Numbered from the stretch's first letter, positions 18,773-27,970 are shown. The stretch is 64,000 nt of DNA from Billgrantia bachuensis (GCF_011742165.1 NZ_JAAQTO010000030.1:1-64000); one strand, 5' to 3'. Program-made: numbers and translations. Notes: a model not told the origin generated them from the letters alone.

Positions 18773-18793
18773 GCCGCTCCCACTGGGAGCGGC
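18773..18793. terminator. Hairpin between convergent ABC operon and yqjG
   Basis: A perfect 9-bp stem (GCCGCTCCC/GGGAGCGGC) with a 3-base loop lies 20 bp after the receptor stop and 9 bp before the convergent yqjG stop. There is no clear T run on either strand, so it may terminate weakly in both directions. Confidence 0.5.
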
Positions 18794-18801
18794 GGGCCAC
18801 G

Positions 18802-19806
18802 TCAGCCTTTCCTGCGTATTCCCTGCCCCGGCAACCGTTCGCGGTCATGCGCGCGATCGAAGTCGAGCAGCGGCCCCCTAGGCACGATGCGCGTGGGGTT
18901 GATGGTGTCATGGCTGTAGTAGTAGTGACGCTTGATATGCTCGAGGTTCACCGTCTCGGCCACGCCCGGCCACTGGTACAGCTCACGCAGATAGTTCGAG
19001 AGGTTGGGGTAGTCCTCGATGCGCCTGAAGTTGCACTTGAAGTGGCCGTAGTAGACGGCATCGAAGCGCACCAGGGTGGTAAACAGCCGCACATCGGCTT
19101 CGGTCAGCCACTCGCCGGCCAGGTAGCGGTTCTCGGCCAGGCGCGCCTCGACGCGATCGAGCGCCTCGAACAATGCCTTGACGTGCTTGTCGTAGACCGC
19201 CTGCTCGGTGGCGAAACCCGACTTGTAGACGCCGTTGTTGATGTGCTCGTAGACATCCTCGTTGACCGCGTCGATGGTCTCGCGGAGGTCCGCAGGGTAG
19301 AAGTCGAGCCGGTTTCCGGTCACCTCGTCGAAGGCGTCGTTGAAGATGCGTACCAGCTCGGCCGACTCGTTGTTGACGATGCGCCCTTCCTGCTTGTCCC
19401 ACAATACCGGCACCGTGACGCGCCCGGTGTAGTGTGGATCGGTCAGGGTGTAGAGTTCGCGGTGGTACTCGACGCCATTGACCGGATCGCCGCTGGCGCC
19501 TTCATCCTCGTGGTAGGTCCAGCCCTGATCGAGCATCAGCGGGCTGACGTGGGAAACACCGATAACAGCCTCGAGCCCCTTCAGCTTGCGCATGATCAGG
19601 GTACGATGCGCCCAGGGACAGGCCAGCGACACATAGAGATGAAAGCGCCCCGCTTCTGCCGGCACGGCACGCTGTCCCTCGGGACCCGGGCCACCGTCAC
19701 GTGTCACCCAGTCGTGCAGCTTGGCCGATTCGCGCACGAATTCACCGCCATGCTTCTTGGTGTCGTACCACTGGTCGTGCCACTTGCCGTCGATCAACAG
19801 ACCCAT
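18802..19806 (-). CDS. yqjG: Glutathionyl-hydroquinone reductase (Xi-class glutathione transferase, YqjG/EcmB-like)
   Basis: A 334-residue cytoplasmic enzyme that reduces glutathionyl-hydroquinones. The catalytic cysteine is in SLACPWAHRTLI (about residue 62), the Xi-class motif, and GST_C features such as TLVRFDAVYYGHFKCN and NLSNYLRELYQWPGVAET are present. The start at 19806 (MGLLIDGKW) is preceded by GGAGAA; an upstream in-frame extension of 36 codons is not supported. It sits behind a LysR regulator and near a divergent pirin gene, resembling the yqjG-yhaJ-yhaK grouping of E. coli that responds to quinone-like compounds. Confidence 0.92.
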   Translation of the reverse strand: MGLLIDGKWHDQWYDTKKHGGEFVRESAKLHDWVTRDGGPGPEGQRAVPAEAGRFHLYVSLACPWAHRTLIMRKLKGLEAVIGVSHVSPLMLDQGWTYHEDEGASGDPVNGVEYHRELYTLTDPHYTGRVTVPVLWDKQEGRIVNNESAELVRIFNDAFDEVTGNRLDFYPADLRETIDAVNEDVYEHINNGVYKSGFATEQAVYDKHVKALFEALDRVEARLAENRYLAGEWLTEADVRLFTTLVRFDAVYYGHFKCNFRRIEDYPNLSNYLRELYQWPGVAETVNLEHIKRHYYYSHDTINPTRIVPRGPLLDFDRAHDRERLPGQGIRRKG

Positions 19807-19855
19807 TGCGTTCTCCAAACACTGCCATTTGGTTAGTGAGAGTAACGTGCCCTGC

Positions 19856-20806
19856 TCATCGCTCAAGCGCAGTTTTTCCGCCCCTGCCATCGAAAAAAGC
19901 GAACGATCCCTCATGCCCCGAACAGGTACTCGCTACCGCTTCGCGTAGCGCGCGGGCCATGGCGTGGGTCGCAGGGCCCGCGCGATCGCGGTCGCGAAAG
20001 ATCATCTGCATGGGAACCTCACGGATAACGCCGGCCGAGAGCGGCAGCGGGCGCATCAAGCCATTTTTCAGGTCGTCGTGTATGCGCGTTTCGGGTAGCC
20101 AGGCGAACCCCAGGCAGCGCCGGATCATGTCGATGGAGGTCTCGAGATGGCTGACCGTCCAGCGCTGCTCCGCCTTGAGCCAGCCGGCATCCATCGACTG
20201 TCGCAGCGCCGAGTCGCGTACCACCAGTTGGCGATGACGCTGCAGGTCGCGCAGGTCGAGCTCACGATCGAGCGCGTGCAGCTCATGGTCGCGGTGGGCC
20301 ACGGCAATGAAGCGGACCGACACCAGCGGCTCGCCGAGGAAGCCCTGTGCGGCGAGTCCCGAGATGGCCAGATCCGCACGGCCGTCGTAGAGCATCTCGA
20401 TGCCACCGTTGAGCACGGTTTCATGGAGCTGTACACGCACGTAAGGATATTCGGTTGAAAAACGGCTCAACGCTGCCGCCAAGGCAGCCGTGGGAAAGAT
20501 CTGGTCGACCGACAGGACCACTTCGGCCTCGAGCCCCTCGGAGAGGCGACCGGCAACGTCCTCCAGCGCCTCGGCGCTCTCGATCAGTTGGCGCGCCCGG
20601 CGCAGCAGCATTTCGCCGGCCTCAGTCAGACGCACCTGGCGCCCCACCGGCTCCAGCACTCTGACGCCGAGCTGCTCCTCGAGCTTGTGCACGGCATGAT
20701 TGAGGGTGGATGGGCTCTTGTGAATCGCCTCGGCGGCGCGGGCAAAGCCGCCGTGGTCGACGACTGCCGCGAGCATCTGCCACTGGGCCAGGGTGACGCG
20801 GGACAT
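19856..20806 (-). CDS. LysR-family transcriptional regulator (YhaJ-like)
   Basis: A 316-residue LysR protein. The N-terminal helix-turn-helix is MSRVTLAQWQMLAAVVDHGG to SPSTLNHAVHKLEEQLG; the remainder is a substrate-binding effector domain. Compared with typical LysR proteins the HTH has SPSTLNH where SQPAVS is common, a YhaJ-like trait. The start at 20806 is the canonical LysR N terminus; the open frame reads much further into the divergent pirin gene but is antisense there. It lies between yqjG (same strand, 49 bp downstream) and the divergent pirin at 20918, and probably controls both. In E. coli YhaJ senses aromatic/quinone compounds; similar sensing here is inferred from synteny. Confidence 0.88.
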   Translation of the reverse strand: MSRVTLAQWQMLAAVVDHGGFARAAEAIHKSPSTLNHAVHKLEEQLGVRVLEPVGRQVRLTEAGEMLLRRARQLIESAEALEDVAGRLSEGLEAEVVLSVDQIFPTAALAAALSRFSTEYPYVRVQLHETVLNGGIEMLYDGRADLAISGLAAQGFLGEPLVSVRFIAVAHRDHELHALDRELDLRDLQRHRQLVVRDSALRQSMDAGWLKAEQRWTVSHLETSIDMIRRCLGFAWLPETRIHDDLKNGLMRPLPLSAGVIREVPMQMIFRDRDRAGPATHAMARALREAVASTCSGHEGSFAFFDGRGGKTALER

Positions 20807-20917
20807 ATTCGACTTCCTCGAATGAAAGCTGCGAAACGTTGCGCTTAATCTTCGAAAAAAACGGTCTAGAATGCCAGGCATATCCACCATTTGAGAACCA
20901 CAATGGGAGACCGCACC

Positions 20918-21766
20918 ATGGTCGCCAGCCCCGGTATTCGTCGCATCGAAGGCCTGATCCAGAGCCACCCCAGCCAGGATGGCGACGGCGTTCACATCCA
21001 ACGCATCCATCGCTTCGACGGTGAACTCGACCCCTTCCTGATGCTCGACGAACTTGGCTCCGATCGACCCGACGACTACATTGGCGGCTTCCCTCCGCAT
21101 CCGCACCGCGGCATTCAGACGCTGACCTACATCATCCATGGCGGCATCACCCACGAAGACCACCTGGGACACAGCAGTACCATCCAGGCCGGCGACGCCC
21201 AGTGGATGCATACCGGCCGCGGCATCGTTCACGCCGAAATGCCGCTGACCGATAGTCAGGGGCTGCATGGTTTCCAACTGTGGCTCAACCTGGCGGCACG
21301 GGAAAAACTGAGCGAAGCACGCTACCGCGATGTGCGCAGCGGTGAAATGCCGCGCCTGCAATCCGGCAAGGGGGAATTGATTGCGCTCGGTGGCAGCTGG
21401 ACGACGCAGGCCGGAGAGAGCGTCGCGGGCCCGCTGGACTCCCTGGCCGGCGACGGCGCCGTGGCCCATGCGCGGCTCGAGGCTGGCGGCGAAATGGCGC
21501 TCGTGACAAGCAGTGAAACGCTGGCCGTATACGTCTTCGACGGTGCCCTGCAAATCGCCGGCGAGAATGTCGCAGCCGGCCAGTTGGCCCGTCTCGGCGA
21601 AGGCGATACGCTGGCCCTCTCCAGCCGCGAGGGTGCCCAGTGCTTGATACTCGCCGGCACGCCGCATGGTGAACCGATCGTCCACTATGGCCCTTTCGTG
21701 ATGAACCACATGCACGAGATCGACCAGGCGCTGCACGACTATCGCAATGGCAGCTTCACCGACTGA
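20918..21766 (+). CDS. Pirin family protein (YhaK/YhhW-like)
   Basis: A 282-residue bicupin. The N-terminal cupin has the iron-binding set HPHRGIQTLTYIIHG (two histidines) and HTGRGIVHAEMP (histidine, then glutamate), as in quercetinase-active pirins. The start at 20918 (MVASPGIRR) has GGGAGA 7 bp upstream; ATG at 20903 is an alternative. It is divergent from the LysR gene and near yqjG, fitting a small aromatic/quinone-detoxification module. Confidence 0.85.
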   Translation: MVASPGIRRIEGLIQSHPSQDGDGVHIQRIHRFDGELDPFLMLDELGSDRPDDYIGGFPPHPHRGIQTLTYIIHGGITHEDHLGHSSTIQAGDAQWMHTGRGIVHAEMPLTDSQGLHGFQLWLNLAAREKLSEARYRDVRSGEMPRLQSGKGELIALGGSWTTQAGESVAGPLDSLAGDGAVAHARLEAGGEMALVTSSETLAVYVFDGALQIAGENVAAGQLARLGEGDTLALSSREGAQCLILAGTPHGEPIVHYGPFVMNHMHEIDQALHDYRNGSFTD

Positions 21767-21829
21767 CGCATGCCATTCATTTACCGAACAGGGGTTGTTT
21801 CCTACCTTATATTCACGTTCAATGACTTT

Positions 21830-21846
21830 GTTGAACAGTGTTCGAC
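21830..21846. promoter_or_regulatory. Near-perfect palindrome upstream of the M23 peptidase
   Basis: GTTGAACAGTGTTCGAC pairs 7 of 8 positions about a central G and contains the perfect core GAACAGTGTTC. It lies 147-163 bp before the peptidase ATG at 21993, in the 226-bp gap after the pirin gene. It could be a repressor site; no factor can be named. Confidence 0.3.
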
Positions 21847-21992
21847 AACATTTAGACCGCCTGGAGCCTAATGCGAGGGGCTCCGGGCGCGCCTTGCTGT
21901 ATGGACGTACAGTCTAGGCAGGCCATATATCATGGGTTAAGGTTCCCGTGGCTTTTTATATTCTTGTCATCTTTTTTTATGGCCTAATACAC

Positions 21993-23738
21993 ATGTTGCG
22001 AATCCTCCATTCGCTGCCCCGCACGCATAAGTTGCTGCTATTACCCGTCGCCACCATGGTGACCGTGCTGGGCGCGCAAAAGATCGTTACCTTTGTCGAG
22101 AATACCCAGCGACAAGGGCAAGTCCCCGAAACCGTACTCTATCCCCTGTCGCCAGAGGCCCAACCCGGCCTCCCCGCTCTCAACAGCGAACGCTACTCCG
22201 TCGCCGATGCCATCGAAATCGCCACCCAGGCCATCGACGCCACCCGAGACTACATCCCTCTCTCCCAGTTGCAGCCCAGCGAGATCGTCGACCTTTCCGG
22301 AGTCACCGTGGCCCAGGCAGGGCAAGCGACGTCCCCCACTCCCGCCGCTGCCGAGCTCGATGCCGCTACCGCTACCGCAAGCCTTTCCGCTACGACCGGC
22401 GACACCAGCGGCATCGAACTGGCAACGGAGCTGGATTCCGGTGCGCTGCACATGGCCATGGTCATCGGCACCCTGGCTAGCGGCATGCTCGACGACATGC
22501 ATACCGACGACGAGGCGCTTGCCGCCGATGCGACCTCCTACGAGGATTATCCGGACGAAGAGCTGGCGCTGTTCGAGGATGGCCCCATCAACTTCAACCA
22601 AGAAGTTGTCGCCGCCGAACCCTTCGTGCCGGAATGGCGCACCTACACCGTGCAGCAGGGCGACACCTTCGCCGTGCTGGCCCAGAACGAGCTCGGCCTC
22701 GGCTACAGCGAGGCGATGCGCCTGCTCGACGACATGCCCGACAAGCGTCTGCTGACACACTGGCGGGTCGGCAACACTTTCGAGTATCAGCTCGACGAGC
22801 AGGAACGCCTGCTGGCCATGCGAATCATGAAGAACGCTCGCGAAGGTTTCATGCTAGAGCGTGATGAGGATGGCTTCGACGTGGCGACCATCGAGCGCGC
22901 CGGCGAAGCCACCCAGCGCCTGTTCGCCGGCAGCGTCAGCGGCAGCTTTGCCCGCTCCGCCCAGGCCACCGGCCTCTCCAGTACCGAAGTGGCACAGGTG
23001 TCACGCCTGCTGGAGAAGAAGCTCGACTTCCGCCGCGACACCCGCCGCGGCGATGAATTCCAGGTGCTTATCGAGTCCGACATCATCGACGGCGCCAGCT
23101 TCGATTCCCGCGTGCTGGCCATCGAGTACCAGGGCGCCCGCATGGACCTGACGCTGGTTCGCAACAGCGATGACAACAACTTCTATACCCCGGACGGCCA
23201 GAGCCTCGATCCCGCCTTCAGCCGCTACCCGTTCGAAGGCAGCTATCGCATGAGCTCCAGCTTCAACCCGCGCCGCACACATCCGGTGACGGGACGCGTC
23301 AGCCCGCACCGTGGCACCGACTGGGCGATGCCCATCGGCACGCCCGTTACGGCACCTGCCGATGGCCGCGTCGAGAAGGTCGGCAACCATCCGATGGCGG
23401 GGCGCTACATCGTGGTTCGCCACGACAACGGCTACCGCACGCGCTACCTGCACCTTTCGCGCGCGATGGTCAATCGCGGCGACCGTGTCTCGATGGGTGA
23501 ACGCATTGCGCTGTCGGGCAATACCGGCCGCAGCACCGGCCCTCACCTGCACTATGAAGTCATCGTCAACAACAACGCGGTCGATGCCATGAAGGTCGAG
23601 CTACCGGAGAGCCAGAGCCTCGACGGCGAACGCCTGATGGCCTTCCAGCGCGAGGCGGAGCCACTGCTCGCCGCACTGCGTTCCGGCCAGACCGGGCCAG
23701 TGGTGGCCTCGGCCGACGCCGAGAACGACGACGACTGA
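21993..23738 (+). CDS. OapA/LysM and M23-family murein endopeptidase (MepM-like)
   Basis: A 581-residue envelope protein predicted to cleave peptidoglycan cross-links. An N-terminal membrane anchor (residues 8-30, LPRTHKLLLLPVATMVTVLG) is followed by a low-complexity linker to about 210, a LysM/OapA module (WRTYTVQQGDTFAVLA, near 214) and an M23 domain. In the last, the zinc ligands are seen in HRGTDWA (near 440) and HLHYE (near 520). The ATG at 21993 matches the family start (MLRILHSLPRTHK); a GTG at 21948 with AAGG upstream would add 15 hydrophobic residues. A strong terminator follows at 23775. Two L,D-transpeptidases are encoded nearby at 26339 and 28141. Confidence 0.9.
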   Translation: MLRILHSLPRTHKLLLLPVATMVTVLGAQKIVTFVENTQRQGQVPETVLYPLSPEAQPGLPALNSERYSVADAIEIATQAIDATRDYIPLSQLQPSEIVDLSGVTVAQAGQATSPTPAAAELDAATATASLSATTGDTSGIELATELDSGALHMAMVIGTLASGMLDDMHTDDEALAADATSYEDYPDEELALFEDGPINFNQEVVAAEPFVPEWRTYTVQQGDTFAVLAQNELGLGYSEAMRLLDDMPDKRLLTHWRVGNTFEYQLDEQERLLAMRIMKNAREGFMLERDEDGFDVATIERAGEATQRLFAGSVSGSFARSAQATGLSSTEVAQVSRLLEKKLDFRRDTRRGDEFQVLIESDIIDGASFDSRVLAIEYQGARMDLTLVRNSDDNNFYTPDGQSLDPAFSRYPFEGSYRMSSSFNPRRTHPVTGRVSPHRGTDWAMPIGTPVTAPADGRVEKVGNHPMAGRYIVVRHDNGYRTRYLHLSRAMVNRGDRVSMGERIALSGNTGRSTGPHLHYEVIVNNNAVDAMKVELPESQSLDGERLMAFQREAEPLLAALRSGQTGPVVASADAENDDD

Positions 23739-23774
23739 TCGAGCGTTGGCCAACCGCTAGCTAGCACGCCCCAT

Positions 23775-23806
23775 GACGCCCTGCTCTTCAGCAGGGCGTC
23801 GTTTCT
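23775..23806 (+). terminator. Intrinsic terminator of the M23 peptidase gene
   Basis: GACGCCCTGCT and AGCAGGGCGTC form a perfect 11-bp stem around CTTC, followed by GTTTCTT. It lies 37 bp after the stop codon. Confidence 0.88.
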
Positions 23807-23833
23807 TGAACGGAGCCCTTGCTCACTCAGCCC

Positions 23834-25693
23834 ATGCGCCGCGCCTCCCCTGCCCTACCGCCGCCCGCTGGCAGCCGCCTGATGACCTTCTTCGGCGTCT
23901 TCCGCTACAGCCGCCGCGCGCTGACACTAGTGTGGCAGACTTCCCGCACGCTCACCCTGGGACTGGCGATCTGCACGCTGATTGCCGGCGTACTGCCTGC
24001 CGTCGCCGCCTGGATCGGCCAGCTCATCGTCGATGCCGTGGTCGCGGCCATGGCCCATCACCGCGAGACAGGCGCCGCCCTGACCTTCGAGAACACCTGG
24101 CCGGTGATGCGCTACGTGCTGGCGGAGGCCGGCGTGATCGCCGCCATCGCCTTGGCCCAGCGTGGGCTCTCGGCACAGCAGTCGCTGTTGCGAGCGCTGC
24201 TGGGGCAGAAGGTCAACGTCATGATCCTGGAAAAGGCGAGCACGCTCTCGCTTACCCAGTTCGAGGATAGCGAGTTCTACGACAAGCTCACCCGGGCCAG
24301 GCGCGAAGCATCGACCCGCCCGCTGGGGCTGGTCAACAAGACTTTTTCCCTGCTGCAGAATGCCATTTCGCTGGCCAGCTTCGGCGTGCTGCTGGTGCAG
24401 TTCTCGCCCTGGGCGATCCTGATCCTGGTGATCGGCGCCCTGCCGGTATTCGTCTCCGAGGCCAAGTTTTCCGGCGACGCCTTCCGCCTGTTCCGCTGGC
24501 GCTCGCCCCAGACCCGCATGCAGATCTACCTGGAAACCGTGCTGGCGCGTGAGGACAGCATCAAGGAAGTCAAGCTGTTCGGGCTGGAGCCGCTGCTGCT
24601 CGAGCGCTACCGCAAGATCTTCGACACCCTCTACGGCGAAGACCGGCGCCTGACCATTCGCCGCGAGAGCTGGGGCTTCCTGCTGGGCCTGCTCGGCACG
24701 CTGGCCTTCTATGGCGCCTATGCCTGGGTGGTGGTGGAGACGATCTCGGGCGCGTTGACCCTGGGCGAGATGACCATGTACCTGATGGTCTTCAAGCAGG
24801 GCCAGGCGGCGCTCTCCGCCAGCCTCACCTCGATCAGCGGCATGTACGAGGACAACCTCTACCTGTCGAATCTCTACGAGTACCTGGAGCAGCCGGTGGC
24901 TCCCGAAGGCGGTACCCTCACCCAAGGCGCCCATCCCGGCGACGGCATTCGCTTCGAGAATGTCGGCTTCACCTACCCCGGTGCCGAGAGGTCAGCCCTA
25001 CGCGACATTTCCCTGCATGTTGCGCCAGGGCAGAGCCTGGCCCTGGTCGGGGCCAACGGCTCCGGCAAGACCACGTTGATCAAGCTGCTCACCCGTCTCT
25101 ACGAACCCAGCAGCGGCCGTATCCTGCTTGACGGCAGCGACCTGCGCGAGTGGGACGTGGCCACCCTGCGCCGGCGCATCGGCGTGATCTTCCAGGACTT
25201 CGTGCGCTATCAACTCAAGGTGGGCGAGAACCTGGGCGCCGGCGACGTCGAGGCCTTCGCCGACGAAGCGCGCTGGCAGGAGGCCGCCGAGCGCGGGCTG
25301 GCCGACGAATTCATTCGCGACATGCCCGGCGGCTACCATACCCAGCTCGGACGCTGGTTCAAGGGCGGCCAGGAACTCTCCGGCGGCCAGTGGCAGAAGA
25401 TCGCCCTGGCCCGGGCCTACATGCGCGAGAGTGCCGACATCGTGGTGCTAGACGAGCCCACCGCGGCGATGGATGCCGCCGCAGAAGCGGCGGTCTATGC
25501 CGACTTCCGCGAGCATCGCCGGGACAAGATGACCATCCTCATCTCGCACCGCTTCTCCACGGTGCGCGCCGCCGACCAGATCGTCGTCATCGACGGCGGC
25601 GAGGTCATCGAGCGCGGCGACCATGACAGCCTGATGGCGCAGAACGGGCTCTATGCCAGGCTGTTCCGGCTGCAGGCGGAGGGCTATCGCTAG
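23834..25693 (+). CDS. ABC transporter, fused permease and ATP-binding protein (exporter type)
   Basis: A roughly 619-residue half-transporter. The N-terminal half has six membrane segments (about residues 35-340). The C-terminal ATPase has Walker A VGANGSGKTT, a Q-loop at IFQDF, signature LSGGQWQKIALARA, Walker B IVVLDEPTAAMD and the H-loop ISHRFSTV. It would act as a homodimer exporting a lipid, peptide or similar molecule; the cargo is unknown. The start is uncertain: ATG at 23834, TTG at 23819 just behind CGGAG, or ATG at 23882 (MTFFGVF). It is flanked by terminators and promoters of neighbours, so it is probably monocistronic. Confidence 0.85.
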   Translation: MRRASPALPPPAGSRLMTFFGVFRYSRRALTLVWQTSRTLTLGLAICTLIAGVLPAVAAWIGQLIVDAVVAAMAHHRETGAALTFENTWPVMRYVLAEAGVIAAIALAQRGLSAQQSLLRALLGQKVNVMILEKASTLSLTQFEDSEFYDKLTRARREASTRPLGLVNKTFSLLQNAISLASFGVLLVQFSPWAILILVIGALPVFVSEAKFSGDAFRLFRWRSPQTRMQIYLETVLAREDSIKEVKLFGLEPLLLERYRKIFDTLYGEDRRLTIRRESWGFLLGLLGTLAFYGAYAWVVVETISGALTLGEMTMYLMVFKQGQAALSASLTSISGMYEDNLYLSNLYEYLEQPVAPEGGTLTQGAHPGDGIRFENVGFTYPGAERSALRDISLHVAPGQSLALVGANGSGKTTLIKLLTRLYEPSSGRILLDGSDLREWDVATLRRRIGVIFQDFVRYQLKVGENLGAGDVEAFADEARWQEAAERGLADEFIRDMPGGYHTQLGRWFKGGQELSGGQWQKIALARAYMRESADIVVLDEPTAAMDAAAEAAVYADFREHRRDKMTILISHRFSTVRAADQIVVIDGGEVIERGDHDSLMAQNGLYARLFRLQAEGYR

Positions 25694-25718
25694 GCCCGGA
25701 CAAAATCCCCTCCATCCG

Positions 25719-25747
25719 TTGACGCTTGTTCAGCGTTTGGCTATAAC
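25719..25747 (+). promoter_or_regulatory. Strong sigma-70 promoter ahead of the DUF1127 gene
   Basis: TTGACG at 25719-25724 and TATAAC at 25742-25747 are separated by exactly 17 bp, a near-consensus sigma-70 promoter. The predicted transcript starts near 25754, about 268 bp before the DUF1127 start codon. Confidence 0.75.
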
Positions 25748-25749
25748 GA

Positions 25750-26021
25750 AAGAGTCGCATCGTCGATGCGGCACAATCCCCAACCCATCACCTTTCAAGA
25801 GACGCGTTCCTCATGCGCTGGCTACCACAAGGCTACAAGGCAAATTGGCAACATCGCGTATTTCATAACGCGATGCGTACCCGTTTGCTGCTGCCGTGTG
25901 CCAGCCGTCGAAACGACGACACCTGAAGGACGCTGGCCGCGGCACTTGTCGCGGCCAAGCATGATTCATTCCTCGCCTACCGCGCTCAAGTTCCCGGCCT
26001 CCACTCAAGGAGACCGAGACC
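25750..26021 (+). other. Long structured leader (or small RNA) upstream of the DUF1127 gene
   Basis: The stretch between the promoter at 25719-25747 and the gene at 26022 has no convincing ORF but contains two clear inverted repeats: CATCGCG-N10-CGCGATG around 25851-25874 and TGGCCGCG-N8-CGCGGCCA around 25938-25961. No T run follows the second, so read-through into the gene is likely. It may act as a regulated 5' leader or be processed to a small RNA. Confidence 0.4.
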
Positions 26022-26288
26022 ATGGCAGTATTACGCACCACCCGTCGCCTGCTTCGCGCCGTGCGCACACACTATGCCAACCGTCGTCGTGACGCCTCGC
26101 TGCGCGACTGCGACCCACGCATGCTCAAGGACATTGGCCTGCGCTGGGAACGCGGCAAGCTGATGCCGATCCATTCGGAGCATCCCGCTTCCGCCGAGCC
26201 ACAGGCCGGCGGCAGTGCCGGCAGCAAGCTCAGCGCAGCCGAAAGCATGCATGAGGTCTGTCCCCGCTGTGGGGCGCGCCTGGCTTAG
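26022..26288 (+). CDS. DUF1127 domain-containing small protein (YjiS-like)
   Basis: An 88-residue basic protein. The DUF1127 motif is at residues 19-45: YANRRRDASLRDCDPRMLKD followed by IGLRWERGK. A C-terminal CPRCGARLA adds a CxxC pair not usual in short DUF1127 proteins. GGAGACC precedes the ATG. DUF1127 proteins in alphaproteobacteria have been linked to RNA binding and to phosphate or stress responses; here function is not known. The gene is monocistronic, with a strong promoter about 275 bp upstream and a terminator right behind. Confidence 0.85.
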   Translation: MAVLRTTRRLLRAVRTHYANRRRDASLRDCDPRMLKDIGLRWERGKLMPIHSEHPASAEPQAGGSAGSKLSAAESMHEVCPRCGARLA

Positions 26289-26290
26289 CC

Positions 26291-26325
26291 AAGGCCCCGG
26301 TCACAGGACGTGACCGGGGCCTTTC
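26291..26325. terminator. Bidirectional intrinsic terminator between DUF1127 gene and L,D-transpeptidase
   Basis: AAGGCCCCGGTCAC and GTGACCGGGGCCTT form a perfect 14-bp stem with a 5-base loop. The A/T-flanked ends (AAGG, CCTTTCCC) can serve the plus-strand DUF1127 gene and the convergent minus-strand gene at 26339. Confidence 0.88.
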
Positions 26326-26338
26326 CCTGCCCGCTGGC

Positions 26339-27970
26339 TCAAAGTGTCAGCGGGCGATCCAACGCGCGCAGCAGGGCATCGTCGCGCTCGTAGATATCGG
26401 GACGGAACGAGAGCTCACCGTCATCGCCGGGATTGACCGTCCAGTAATGGATGATGATCGGCATGCGATGGGCCAGGCGCACGTTCTGTGTCTCGCCGCC
26501 CTCTATCCGCCGCTCCACGTCGTGACCGCTATTGGTATCGTCGAACAATAGCTGCCCCAGCTCGCGAATGTTCTCCACCCGGATGCAGCCGGAGCTGAAG
26601 GCACGCTGTTCGCGAGAGAAGAGATCCTGGGCCGGAGTGTCGTGGAGATAGACCATGTGCTCGTTGGGAAAGCGGATGACGAGTTGCCCCAGGGCATTCT
26701 GCGGGCCCGGAGCCTGGCGCAGGACGATGTTGCCGGGGTTGTCCCAGTCGATCTCCCAGGGGTCGAGGGGAGCGCCCGACGGGCTCAGCACCTGGATCCG
26801 CTCGCGCCACAGATAGCCGAGATCCTGCCGCACCTTGGGTAATACATCCTCGCGCTTGATGGTGGGCGGTATCGTCCAGGTGGGATTCACCGTCAGGTGT
26901 GTGATTTCCGAACGTAGCGAGGGCGTGCGCCGATACGGCCGGCCCACCACGATGCGCGAACGCCAGATCTGGCCGTCAGGGCGATAATAGTTGAGCCGGT
27001 AGCCGGCAATGTCGACCAGCACGAAGGACTCCGGCAAGCCATGCAGCAGCCAGCGAGCACGCTCCATGTTGAGGCGGATCTGGTCGATGCGGCGCTCCAC
27101 CGGAACATTGAGCGCCGCCAGGGTCTGGCGCCCGACGATCCCATCCGCTTCCAGCAGGTGCCGACGCTGGAAGCGCTTTACCGCGGCCTCGAGGCTGGCA
27201 TCGTAGCGGCGCGGATCAGGCGCCTCGAACTCCCCACCGGGGAAGATGTCGTTATCGGCCATCATTATCTCGAGTTCACCGATGACCGCTAGACGCTCGC
27301 GCAGCAGTGGGACGTCTTCGTCGACGTCTCCCGGGCGTAGCGCCTGCTCCCGCTCCGGCAGGCGCGGCCAGCCTCCCAGCTTCTCGATGTTGCGATAGCG
27401 CGCCAGCCCCGAGCGCAGCCGCTGATAGGGGACGAAATCCGGCCGCACTTCGCCGATCAGTGCCTCGAATCTCTGCTGATCCACGGCACCGGACACTGCC
27501 GCGAAGGAGTAATCGGGGGGCGCCACAGGCACCTCCCAACCGGTTTCGAGCGCTTCGGGATCGACCTTGCCGCGCTGCAGATGGTCGAGTGCCATCAGCA
27601 GTTGCCGCGTGGCGAAAAGATCGTATTGCGCCTGCGCCTCGACATCGGCGCCGTCGTCATAGACCGCTCGATGCCGACTCCTCAACTCATCCGGGCGATA
27701 ATCCTGAGGATGGAGCCCGTCGCTTTCGAGGGTATGCAGCGCCGAAGTGAACGCAGCCACCGCGTCGGCATCCTGCCATGCCGGACGATAGTCACGCAGG
27801 GCATAGAAATCCTGTATTCGTGCCCCTTCCGAAGCCGCCTGACGGGCCAGCTCTCCCACCACGCCCGGCTCATCTTCCCACGCTCTTGCTGCCTCTCCCT
27901 GCTCCGCCCAGGCCAAGGGTGCAAGGCCAAGCAACAGCATCAACATTCCCATCCATGTAATAACCCGCAT
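26339..27970 (-). CDS. L,D-transpeptidase of the YcbB (LdtD) family
   Basis: A 543-residue periplasmic enzyme that forms 3-3 cross-links in peptidoglycan. Residues 1-22 are a signal peptide (ending AWA). A peptidoglycan-binding-like module is visible near residues 255-290 (AAVKRFQRRHLLEADGIVGR). The YkuD catalytic domain lies at about 320-490, with HDTPAQDLF and the nucleophile in SSGCIRVEN (Cys near residue 461). Size and order match E. coli YcbB. It is transcribed toward DUF1127 and is divergent from a second YkuD-type gene at 28141. Confidence 0.92.
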   Translation of the reverse strand: MRVITWMGMLMLLLGLAPLAWAEQGEAARAWEDEPGVVGELARQAASEGARIQDFYALRDYRPAWQDADAVAAFTSALHTLESDGLHPQDYRPDELRSRHRAVYDDGADVEAQAQYDLFATRQLLMALDHLQRGKVDPEALETGWEVPVAPPDYSFAAVSGAVDQQRFEALIGEVRPDFVPYQRLRSGLARYRNIEKLGGWPRLPEREQALRPGDVDEDVPLLRERLAVIGELEIMMADNDIFPGGEFEAPDPRRYDASLEAAVKRFQRRHLLEADGIVGRQTLAALNVPVERRIDQIRLNMERARWLLHGLPESFVLVDIAGYRLNYYRPDGQIWRSRIVVGRPYRRTPSLRSEITHLTVNPTWTIPPTIKREDVLPKVRQDLGYLWRERIQVLSPSGAPLDPWEIDWDNPGNIVLRQAPGPQNALGQLVIRFPNEHMVYLHDTPAQDLFSREQRAFSSGCIRVENIRELGQLLFDDTNSGHDVERRIEGGETQNVRLAHRMPIIIHYWTVNPGDDGELSFRPDIYERDDALLRALDRPLTL

